A stretch of DNA of 64,000 bases from Taibaiella koreensis (GTDB lineage: Bacteria; Bacteroidota; Bacteroidia; Chitinophagales; Chitinophagaceae): contig NZ_QVNU01000002.1 in the NCBI RefSeq assembly GCF_003545715.1, forward strand, positions 496,001-560,000. Reading direction: 5' to 3'. The translations under genes were made by a program, and so were the position numbers. The stretch's first letter is position 1; each line of letters opens with the position of its first letter. Shown here piece after piece: positions 26,839 to 34,889 of this stretch. The notes below the pieces were generated by a model. The model ran no database searches and was not told the origin of the DNA. It saw nothing but the letters and a program-made list of their open reading frames with translations.

Positions 26839-29757
26839 TTAAACCAATCCGGAAATTTTTATTAATAAAAAAACGATAATCAGAACGATGATCACGATCA
26901 GTAGGATCGCCAATGCACTGTTGGAAGTGGGTATGGCAATAATTTCTGTCTCGGTTGCCGGCATAGGCAAGGTGCCTCCCGATGCATCGAATACCTGGAT
27001 CTCGTATTGATAGCTGCAGCCTTTCTTGATAATGGTATCTCTATGCTGGCTTCCCTTGAAATTTGTTTTCAGGTCTATGGGCGCGGAAAAGCCTCCCTCT
27101 CGGTTTTTCGTCTTCCTGCTGAGTTTATAAAACACCGCATAGAGGTTTTCGGGCTCTTTCCATTTCAGCTCCACATATTCTACCTGATCCTTACCCGGTT
27201 TCAGCTCCCAGTCAAGGTTCTCTATACCCATGGGTGGTGTCTTCACCGGATTTGTTTCAACGGGGTCGCTGTAGACCGGCTCATTGTCCAGCGTGGCAAA
27301 GCGTATCCTGTATATATATTCCTTACCCAACTCTGCATCGTTATCAAGATAAAAGCCGGAATGGGCATCTTGCTTTTGCGCCTCGGATAATTTTCGCCAT
27401 TCGGCATTGCCGGTCAGCTTACGTTCTATGGTAAAGCCGATTGAAAAGCCATTCTCATTTTTCCAGCTCAGCTTAATACGATCGTTCAGCAAGGCTGCTT
27501 GCAGCAGGGCAGGGGGTATCAGCTTCCTTCGGGGAACGACGACCTTTATTTCGTCTGAAAAAGCGCTGAAGTTATCTGTATTGGCTGCTTCGTGCGCCCT
27601 TAATCTGTAGATGTAGTTTTTCCCATGGTCTATATCTTTGTCCACATACCGGGCAATGCTGCCGTTCTGCTCCTTCAGGTTCACCAGGGTCCGAAACTCT
27701 TCCCCCGGCTGCTTCCTTTCCAGCAGATTCTTTACTGCGACCCTGTTGGCGTTGCGCCATTCGATCAACACACTACCCTCCGAAAGACCGGCGCTGATTT
27801 CGACCGGCGGTAAAATAGGGAGCAAAGGAAGATTGATGGCCACCTCCTCAGAGTATTTGCTGGCATTTTTCTCACTGGAAAAATCAACAAAGTACAGGCG
27901 ATAGGTATATAGCTTGCCAAACTCCGCATCCTTATCGGTAAATACACTGCCGTTTTTGGCATTGATTACTCTCCCGCTCTCACAAACGTTAAAGCTGCCG
28001 TCATTTATCTTTCGCTCTACAACATAGGACATGTCCTTTTCATTCCTGTTTTCGAAAGATAGCTCGGGATAGGCATTGCTATTCGTTACCGTTACACCCG
28101 AAGGTGGAAGGATGCGTAGCTCCTGCTTTTTTTTGATGAGCCAGCCGAGATAATCTGAGAAATCATTAAAAACATCCGTGATGCCCGTCCAATGTGACCT
28201 TTCGTTGTCCTTCATTGAGGCGGTGCTCGCTATGTAAAAATTGATAACCGGGTGCCGGCGGGAATGAACGATACGCCTGAGCAGGAATTTAAGACGGTTA
28301 AGCAAGAGCATGATCGTTTGCCGCAGCAGCGTGTCTTCTTTATTCCGTTTGACATAGGTATCGCCGATAGCGGAGATCAGCCTATTCAAAATGCTCTCAT
28401 CGCCTGTTTCCAGGAACTGCTTCAGATAAGCAGCCTGCTCTTCGCTATGGATCAGGTTTCTCGGTCCTTTGATCACCGACCCGTACTCATCAAACTTGGT
28501 GAATACAACGGCGATCATGGCATGTTTGCTGTGATGAAATAAATAATCGAGACGGCTTTCTATCAGGTCCAGCAGGTTGCCGAAAGTGAACACATCTTCT
28601 GCATCCTGATAAAATATGGTCTCCGGGTCCATAACGAGCAACAGCAGATCTGTTTCCAGCAAAAGGCGCTCTAAGGGATAGTTCTGATCCTGAAGCAGCG
28701 ACAGGGTCCTGTCGTATTTGGGTGGTGACGCCAGCATGATCCCGCCTCTTGTGTCGTTTACGGAGATATCGTATTGCTGGTTGTTGATCGCGATCTGCCC
28801 CGTAAGCTCTGTTGTATCCAGGCGGGACGCTGCGGTACGCCGGGAGATGGAGCCAAAGAAATTATTGACCTCGCCTTCACCTTCGGAATTCCGGATAACA
28901 CTAAGCTGTGTAATGGCAAAATTGCTGTCGTAGCTACCCCCTCCGGAAGGGCTTGTCAGCACTTCCCGCATTCTTTTAAAGATGGTAGATTTGCCGCTGG
29001 CCATAATGCCCATAGCCGTAATCTTGATGCGGGCCGAAGTTACCGGCTGATCAATGATGTGATCAATATTGACACTTTTCAAATTAAGCAGCCGGAAGTG
29101 CGCGGTGGCATAAATATCCTGCTGCGTATCTGTAGGCGCGATCAGCCGTTTCCCGTTGCGGTAATAGTCTATCGCAAAATTGACAATGCGGTTATCCAGC
29201 TTAGATGCACCCTGCTCTCCTATGGTAAGGTATATCTTGAGGGGATCATTATCGCTGCGCATAGAAATATACTTCCTGAGCACATCGTCTTCCACGACGG
29301 TATTGAATACAAGATAGAATGCATAAGGCTGAGCAAAGCCATTGTCGTTGTTGCCCGGGTTATCGCACCAGCTATTGTACAACTCGAGGACCTTCTTCAA
29401 TACTTCTTCGTTAGCATCAATAGCCTTGTTTCCCTGATAAGCCACAAACTCTGTCGTCCATATGACCGGCTTATCTACTGCTTTTGAAAACCGTTGCAGG
29501 GAGATGAAAAGTATTGCTTCCAGCCAGGTAATGTCAATGTTTCGCTGCTTTCTTTTTTGAAGCAGATAATCCCTGGCCGCCTGCATAAACAGCCTGTAGT
29601 CACTTTCGGCAAGCGGGTCTTTAAACTTTTCCCGCCAATCGTCCATGATTTCAGTGAGTATCCACTGATCAACGGGCCGTAGCAACCGGTCGAAATAAGT
29701 GGTAAAAGTTGGCAGGAACGCTTTCGTGCCGATATCTATATTCAGGATATTTTGCAT
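26839..29757 (-). CDS. Tail-anchored P-loop GTPase with fibronectin-like repeats
   Basis: 972 residues from the ATG at 29757, seven bases after the upstream stop; a longer frame from 29850 would overlap that gene. Residues 1-240 are helical. The G domain begins with Walker A GIMASGKST (250-258), has a DTRGG switch-II-like motif (VNDTRGGIML) and TKFD as the G4 base-recognition motif, so GTP is the expected nucleotide. Residues of about 540-930 contain four fibronectin-type-III-like repeats, seen from recurring YRL, YRIR and LSWKNENG segments. The last 25 residues are a membrane helix (ALAILLIVIIVLIIVFLLI). So it is a cytoplasmic switch held at the inner membrane by its tail. TssM of canonical T6SS also carries an NTPase domain at this membrane, but its sequence is different. 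Confidence 0.86.
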   Translation of the reverse strand: MQNILNIDIGTKAFLPTFTTYFDRLLRPVDQWILTEIMDDWREKFKDPLAESDYRLFMQAARDYLLQKRKQRNIDITWLEAILFISLQRFSKAVDKPVIWTTEFVAYQGNKAIDANEEVLKKVLELYNSWCDNPGNNDNGFAQPYAFYLVFNTVVEDDVLRKYISMRSDNDPLKIYLTIGEQGASKLDNRIVNFAIDYYRNGKRLIAPTDTQQDIYATAHFRLLNLKSVNIDHIIDQPVTSARIKITAMGIMASGKSTIFKRMREVLTSPSGGGSYDSNFAITQLSVIRNSEGEGEVNNFFGSISRRTAASRLDTTELTGQIAINNQQYDISVNDTRGGIMLASPPKYDRTLSLLQDQNYPLERLLLETDLLLLVMDPETIFYQDAEDVFTFGNLLDLIESRLDYLFHHSKHAMIAVVFTKFDEYGSVIKGPRNLIHSEEQAAYLKQFLETGDESILNRLISAIGDTYVKRNKEDTLLRQTIMLLLNRLKFLLRRIVHSRRHPVINFYIASTASMKDNERSHWTGITDVFNDFSDYLGWLIKKKQELRILPPSGVTVTNSNAYPELSFENRNEKDMSYVVERKINDGSFNVCESGRVINAKNGSVFTDKDAEFGKLYTYRLYFVDFSSEKNASKYSEEVAINLPLLPILPPVEISAGLSEGSVLIEWRNANRVAVKNLLERKQPGEEFRTLVNLKEQNGSIARYVDKDIDHGKNYIYRLRAHEAANTDNFSAFSDEIKVVVPRRKLIPPALLQAALLNDRIKLSWKNENGFSIGFTIERKLTGNAEWRKLSEAQKQDAHSGFYLDNDAELGKEYIYRIRFATLDNEPVYSDPVETNPVKTPPMGIENLDWELKPGKDQVEYVELKWKEPENLYAVFYKLSRKTKNREGGFSAPIDLKTNFKGSQHRDTIIKKGCSYQYEIQVFDASGGTLPMPATETEIIAIPTSNSALAILLIVIIVLIIVFLLIKISGLV

Positions 29758-29764
29758 GGCGCCT

Positions 29765-30925
29765 CTATTTATCTTCAGTGAGGGTTCGGAAATAAATGGA
29801 GAAATCTTCTTTTTTCCAGGAGTCGGGACAGGTAAGGCGGAACGTCTCATTTTCCATTACACCCGGATATTCGATCGTATAGCAGGGACATAATGCGTTG
29901 AAATTGTCCGGCTCTTCAAAACGGGGCGCAACAAACTCATACAGGTGATCCACTTTCAACAACTCGTTGGGGGCAATATCTATATCGTGCCGGAACCGGA
30001 ACTTGATCTCGTGCCGGCCGTTGAACCGGTTCTTAAGCTCCAGCAGGCGCTGGCCGCTGATATCGTACTGTGATGGCGGAATAAATGACCAGCGCTTCAC
30101 CCCGGTGCTTCCAAGTATCTCGCCTATCTTTTCGGGGATTTTTATGGGTGCGATATCGCCGAAAGCATCCGTAAGCAGATCGGCTATCTGCTCTTGCTGC
30201 AAATCGGCTATGGCGCCTTCATCCAGCAGATTCTCTATATCATTTCCCGCGCAGAGCCAGGCCAGCTCGTTACTTGCCCGCAACAATTGCGACAAAGGCC
30301 AGAAGGGATAATTGTATAAGATATGCCTGATGTAGCTTTCAATATGCGCATCCTGGTTTTTCCGGGAAATCGTTCTCAGGGCTTCCCGTATAGGGTAGGT
30401 CCAGTCCTGCCACCAACCCGAGGGGAAATTAAAGGATGCAAGATTATAGATATAAGGCGGTGCAATGATCTCAGGCGCCTCATCGCCCGTCAATTTATAG
30501 CGACCTATATAAAGCCTGTCGGGAAACAATTCCGGCTTGCGGGTCTCGGGGTCGTCAACCGGTTCATGAAGCAGCCGGTATTTTTCGTCTGTCCCGCTCT
30601 CATTATCTGTGGGATGCCTGTCTACCACATAAATATCCCATATCAATACCCCTCTTGAAGAATATTCCAGCTTCAATGTATCCCTGTTGCTGCCGCTTTT
30701 AAAGCTTACGGGTCTGCCCGAAGGGGTAATGCCCGAAACTTCTTTCAGCAGGAAAAAATTGCGTCCCCTTTCCGGGCTTTGTTGCGGCCTCGCCCCCTGG
30801 TTATACAAATGGACAACGCCATGATCGCGGTCGATAATATTGGTCCGCGAAAAAGCGTATTCCTCGAGACGGATCAGGTCGGCGGCACAAAGTCTTTTCC
30901 CGGGAAAGAATATAGGCTGTTTCAT
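29765..30925 (-). CDS. TssK-like baseplate candidate
   Basis: 386 residues, cytoplasmic. The start PIFFPGKRLCAADLIRLEEY recalls the opening of T6SS TssK and of phage baseplate shell proteins (a G-x-x-L-x-x-x-x-L/F pattern). It is followed, as in TssK, by a beta-rich shell-like region with ITPSGRPVSFKSG and VLIWDIYVVDR. The middle is helical (WPLSQLLRASNELAWLCAG), and the C-terminal region is beta-rich and ends in SIYFRTLTEDK. TssK connects the baseplate to the membrane complex. Lying between the spike and GTPase genes, this protein would be well placed for that. The similarity is by eye, so the call is tentative. Confidence 0.42.
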   Translation of the reverse strand: MKQPIFFPGKRLCAADLIRLEEYAFSRTNIIDRDHGVVHLYNQGARPQQSPERGRNFFLLKEVSGITPSGRPVSFKSGSNRDTLKLEYSSRGVLIWDIYVVDRHPTDNESGTDEKYRLLHEPVDDPETRKPELFPDRLYIGRYKLTGDEAPEIIAPPYIYNLASFNFPSGWWQDWTYPIREALRTISRKNQDAHIESYIRHILYNYPFWPLSQLLRASNELAWLCAGNDIENLLDEGAIADLQQEQIADLLTDAFGDIAPIKIPEKIGEILGSTGVKRWSFIPPSQYDISGQRLLELKNRFNGRHEIKFRFRHDIDIAPNELLKVDHLYEFVAPRFEEPDNFNALCPCYTIEYPGVMENETFRLTCPDSWKKEDFSIYFRTLTEDK

Positions 30926-30927
30926 AG

Positions 30928-32460
30928 TTATAAGATGAAATTAAAATCGAGGGCATTGGGATAGTCCAGGATGGCGGTAAAGGTGCTTTCAACCGATACG
31001 GAAGGCGGCAGCAGCAGTCTTTGCCGGAAAATTTGCTGTGTGGTCACCGGTTTATCGTAAGTATACTTTCCATTGCCCTTCACCATCATGGGATCGGATT
31101 GCAGCTTTCCCCCCGCAGCAATAAAATCCAGTGCAAAGTGCTGCCATACGATCTCAAGGTCTGCCAATTCCTTCAGGCCACCGGCATCATTATAAGTGGG
31201 CAGGTGCGCAAAAGGAAACTTGCATAAATAACGGGTGAGTAACAGCAAAGCCAGGTCGTGATCATGCGCCGTAGATCCTTGCGCCGCGGAAGGGCCTAGA
31301 ATAAACTGATCGATAAATGCGGCAACATCCGTATTGCTGTATTCGTCTCTAAATTGCCCTATCGTTGTCCAAAAGCCATCCACACCTCTTGCTTTCCTGT
31401 TGTTGAACGAACCGGTATCAATACTATCCCAGGATGTGGGAAGTGTATGGCCGGCAGGCTCCAGTGCCGTATTGCTCCCCGGGATCTGAGATTGCAGGTC
31501 GTCTCTGACGGCTGTCCTGATCTTCTCTATTGTGCTATCTTCCGGGTCGTCGACCCGCAGTAAAGACAGCCGCCATTCCCGCAGAAAATCCTTGCTGCTC
31601 ACCGCTGCGCCGGGGTATAGGAAGGCAATAGCCGGCGTACCGCCTGCGTCCATTACTTCCTTTCTCCCGCTCTCCCGGCTATAAGCGCCTAAAGAGAAAA
31701 AGGCGCCATCTTTTATATATTCTGTAAACACCGGCTGATCCATCATTTCCAGCAAGCGGACAAAGAGACAGCTCTTATCACATTCATCGGAAGAAAGCAC
31801 CTGCTTCCAAAACGCTTTACGAAGGGCAGGGAGGGAAACTTCTGTTTTATTATCAAGAGTATACCTGCCCCAATAAGATCTGTCTGCTGTCCCTATGGAT
31901 GGTGGTAAACAGATGGGCAAACGGGTCCTTCCCTCAAACAGGTTGGTATAAAATTCGTTCAGCTTATCTTCCGGAATAGTAATTTCAATAGCGTTAAAGT
32001 ATGCTTTATATAGGCCATCTTTAGCGGCCGATTCTTCATCCAGTAAGCGGGTTGTCGATTGCGTATTAGCGCTTACGCTGTTATCTACATCCTTAGCAAA
32101 GCGGATCCAGCGGCCTGCTGTTACCGTTTGTCCCTCTTTATCGCCTGCCAGGAAGCATCTGATACGAAACCCGGCATACAGAATGGGTACATTATCAAAT
32201 CGCTCCAGCAAATGCCGGGGCATCGTAGAAAAGGTATAGACAGAACCGCTTGCCAATATCTTTCTGAAAAAGACAAGGCGGCTTTCATCGGTTGCAAAAG
32301 TCAATACCGGAAAATCACCATATACACCGGCCGCTACACTCATATACAATTGCAGGTTCTCGCCCCGTTCCTTAGTGCCCTGCCCCAGGTTGTCCAGGAA
32401 GTAGCTATCAGTTGCCGTGAATCCGGCCTCATCGTATATAGCAAACAGTTTATTTTCCAT
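30928..32460 (-). CDS. Unknown protein between the spike and the TssK-like gene
   Basis: 510 residues with no signal peptide or membrane helix. I do not recognise the family. The N-terminal half is mixed alpha/beta (FAIYDEAGFTATDSYFLDNL, VYTFSTMPRHLLERFDNVPI). The C-terminal half is helical (DLALLLLTRYLCKFPFAHL) and ends FTAILDYPNALDFNFIL. It starts ten bases after the VgrG-like gene and ends two bases before the next, so it is made together with both. Position suggests a baseplate wedge or adaptor, but nothing in the sequence proves it. Confidence 0.6.
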   Translation of the reverse strand: MENKLFAIYDEAGFTATDSYFLDNLGQGTKERGENLQLYMSVAAGVYGDFPVLTFATDESRLVFFRKILASGSVYTFSTMPRHLLERFDNVPILYAGFRIRCFLAGDKEGQTVTAGRWIRFAKDVDNSVSANTQSTTRLLDEESAAKDGLYKAYFNAIEITIPEDKLNEFYTNLFEGRTRLPICLPPSIGTADRSYWGRYTLDNKTEVSLPALRKAFWKQVLSSDECDKSCLFVRLLEMMDQPVFTEYIKDGAFFSLGAYSRESGRKEVMDAGGTPAIAFLYPGAAVSSKDFLREWRLSLLRVDDPEDSTIEKIRTAVRDDLQSQIPGSNTALEPAGHTLPTSWDSIDTGSFNNRKARGVDGFWTTIGQFRDEYSNTDVAAFIDQFILGPSAAQGSTAHDHDLALLLLTRYLCKFPFAHLPTYNDAGGLKELADLEIVWQHFALDFIAAGGKLQSDPMMVKGNGKYTYDKPVTTQQIFRQRLLLPPSVSVESTFTAILDYPNALDFNFIL

Positions 32461-32470
32461 GGGTCTGGGT

Positions 32471-33916
32471 TTAGGAAATATCCATCTCCGAATTATTCAT
32501 TTTGGCCGTTACTGCTTTTGTCTTCATCGTTATACTTTCCTCCGCTGTAGTAGTGATCTCTTTCGATTGCATGGCAATGCTATCTTCAGCAGTGGCCTTA
32601 ATTTCCTTGGTCTGCATAACTATGTTTTTGGAGGCGGTAGTCGTCACATCATTCAGGCTTACCGACAGGCTGGTGAATTCCCATTGTGAAGCATCTTCAA
32701 GCTTCCAGAACGGCGCCTTACCCGCTGCGGCTTCAGACCTTACATTAGACAACAGCAGTACCGGTTCCTTCCAGTTGCAGCTTTTATGCACCAGCACCTC
32801 CGTATTCATTTCGGGCACGAGGTGAAAGCCTGCGTTACCATGGTGGCCGCTATAGGCCGTCGTTACCCGGACATCAAGCAGGTTGGCGCCATTCTCAAAA
32901 TCGGCCAGCTCCACTTCCATCCAGCAATCTGTCGCCGAGCGCTTCTTCACCGTACCCATACCCGACCACGCCCCGAACTCCTGCGCCGGTACATCCAGCT
33001 CTTCCTGCCTGGCCAGGGTAGTGATCCGTGTCTCCCATCCCAGGTTGCCTACCCGGGCATCCTTAAACGTATCAATGACTTCGTAGACAAAGCGCCCTTT
33101 ATAAAAGGCAGGTACATTTATGGTGCTCCAGGGCTGCCATTCCTCCCGGGTATAACCGCCCCGGTTGAGTATATATTGGGCATTCTGCGGAACGATACCC
33201 GATTTGTAAATGATCGGTAAGGTTCTGTCGCCATAGCCTATACGAATGTCCTCCTTATACGATGACGCAATATGATCGTCCAGCTTCCGGCTTTCGTTAT
33301 AGCCCAGACTGATGTACTTTCCGGGCTGCGCCCATACCAGGTCAAAACGGAGTGTCTCTGCGCTGCCCGATACCGTAAGCGTATCCTGCAATGCGACCTG
33401 GGTATTGTACCAGTTCAGTACTTTCTGCATCATTTCGTAATCGGTATAGCCAAACTGGATGAGGTTCGTTTTTTCATTATCGGGGAATTTCACTTTCTGC
33501 AGCGCCGCCTCTATATGATCTTCGATGGCCACAAGCTGAAGAAAATACTTCCGGAACAGTTCCAGCATATTTTTGCCCTTCAGCACTCTCTTCCTGGGTA
33601 CAAAGGGGCCGGGTTTGTATGCTTCAAATTCATTTCGCCGGCAAGTCAGCAATAACCGTGGTTCCGTTTCATGAAGCACATAGCTACATTGGAAAAGCGC
33701 ACTTGCTGCGGCTAGCTGCTCTCCCTTCCAGGTAACAGTCATATCTGTACGTTCTTCCCGGAGCTGCTCCGATATGGCCGTTATCCATTCCTGCGTTTCC
33801 TGATTGAGCTTTAGTAAGGCGCCAAACTCGACACTGTGCCCAAATCTTCTTTTGTGATAGAAGGAGTGGCCGTCAAACACAAAATCGATACCGGATATTT
33901 CTATTTTCAAGTCCAT
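32471..33916 (-). CDS. VgrG-like spike protein
   Basis: 481 residues. The N-terminal 310 residues fit the gp27-like part of VgrG, including NLIQFGYTDYEMMQKVLNWY, the counterpart of the family's VQYxESDWxFLxRL motif. Residues of about 315-405 form the gp5-like OB fold: CWMEVELADF, then GNAGFHLVPEMNTEVLV and EPVLLLSNVRSE. The tail (about 425-478) is a short periodic repeat (IVMQTKEIKATAED, IAMQSKEITTTAEE, ITMKTKAVTAKMNN), as expected for the three-stranded beta-helix needle. VgrG trimers tip the inner tube of contractile systems. It is shorter than many T6SS VgrGs (about 600) and carries no C-terminal effector. This is the strongest sign that the cluster makes an injection device. Confidence 0.85.
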   Translation of the reverse strand: MDLKIEISGIDFVFDGHSFYHKRRFGHSVEFGALLKLNQETQEWITAISEQLREERTDMTVTWKGEQLAAASALFQCSYVLHETEPRLLLTCRRNEFEAYKPGPFVPRKRVLKGKNMLELFRKYFLQLVAIEDHIEAALQKVKFPDNEKTNLIQFGYTDYEMMQKVLNWYNTQVALQDTLTVSGSAETLRFDLVWAQPGKYISLGYNESRKLDDHIASSYKEDIRIGYGDRTLPIIYKSGIVPQNAQYILNRGGYTREEWQPWSTINVPAFYKGRFVYEVIDTFKDARVGNLGWETRITTLARQEELDVPAQEFGAWSGMGTVKKRSATDCWMEVELADFENGANLLDVRVTTAYSGHHGNAGFHLVPEMNTEVLVHKSCNWKEPVLLLSNVRSEAAAGKAPFWKLEDASQWEFTSLSVSLNDVTTTASKNIVMQTKEIKATAEDSIAMQSKEITTTAEESITMKTKAVTAKMNNSEMDIS

Positions 33917-33950
33917 TCTGGATTAGCCTTTAATAGGGAGCAGTGTTTGC

Positions 33951-34853
33951 TTAAACCATCGATTTGGAATGATCGAGGAAGGTTCCATTTTCAAGAATAA
34001 GCACTGCCGTTTCAATACTGGAGGAAAAGCTGTTGTCGATGATGCTGCCACCTGCCGGCGGCGCCACAGCATGCTTCAGGTATTCGAAGGGGCTCAAGGG
34101 ATCGTACTTGATCTTAAGCAAGTCGGTATAGCTGCTGCTTACCGAAACCTCATCCAGTGGCGGCAGACTGTAGGGCAGGAAGGAGCCATACGTTTCGTCT
34201 ACGATAATAGCGACGAAATTATCCTTGTCGATGGTCGCCGACAATCCTTTATAGGTAATCGTCTTGGACTGGATACCGCCTGTTGGTATTTCTTCGTCGA
34301 GCTTTATTGCCAGGTCCATAAATGAATTGTCCTTGGTCCTTTGGGTACCGAACCGGATATATTCATTACTATTCCTTGTGAATTTTGAGGAAATGGATAA
34401 CAAGGACTCCGAGGAGCCCTGGCCCTGGATGCTGTACATATAGGTTTGTGCAAACTTGTTCCGGAAACTTTTGCTGTCTTTGCTGCTCTGGTTATTGGTA
34501 AGGGTACAGAAGCTTCCATTGTTGGTGATCTCAGGGCTATACCGGAACGTCAGCAGCCTTACTTTCCTGAAGTGGGAAAAATGGATCTGGTAATCTACCA
34601 GGTCAATATTATCGAACTTATAGTTCCGGTAGTTATTATCGTCGCTGATGATGAGCGTCCCTCTCTTATTGCCCTCGGTGGCATCGGGAACATCCATATT
34701 CAAAGGTGCAAAATCGAATTGGGGTGCGATCACCTGCTCGATATAGACAAAGAAGGAATCCTGGATCCTGTTGTTGACCTGCAGGCAGGCAGAAATTTTA
34801 TAACCCGTTATATCCTTATAATCCTGGCTATCAAAATTGGCATGTACTGACAT
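33951..34853 (-). CDS. Unknown beta-rich protein beside the spike gene
   Basis: 300 residues, cytoplasmic and strand-rich, for example DITGYKISACLQVNNRIQD and VDYQIHFSHFRKVRLLTFRY. The N-terminal 120 residues could be a tube- or adaptor-like beta barrel, but none of the Hcp/TssD consensus is seen. The C-terminal part has an Asp/Ser-rich region and ends with FLDHSKSMV. It follows the 1149-residue gene by 36 bp and precedes the spike gene by 34 bp. I can offer no function beyond membership of the machine. Confidence 0.6.
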   Translation of the reverse strand: MSVHANFDSQDYKDITGYKISACLQVNNRIQDSFFVYIEQVIAPQFDFAPLNMDVPDATEGNKRGTLIISDDNNYRNYKFDNIDLVDYQIHFSHFRKVRLLTFRYSPEITNNGSFCTLTNNQSSKDSKSFRNKFAQTYMYSIQGQGSSESLLSISSKFTRNSNEYIRFGTQRTKDNSFMDLAIKLDEEIPTGGIQSKTITYKGLSATIDKDNFVAIIVDETYGSFLPYSLPPLDEVSVSSSYTDLLKIKYDPLSPFEYLKHAVAPPAGGSIIDNSFSSSIETAVLILENGTFLDHSKSMV

Positions 34854-34889
34854 AGTTTTGTTTGTTTTATTTTTTTAGGGTGATGCGCA

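Noticed and set aside
26839-29757. TssM (IcmF) homologue
   Set aside because: Both have an NTPase at the inner membrane, but here the membrane helix is C-terminal, the repeats are fibronectin-like, and no TssM motifs occur.
33951-34853. Hcp/TssD tube protein
   Set aside because: It is beta-rich and beside the spike gene, but about twice the Hcp length and without Hcp consensus residues.
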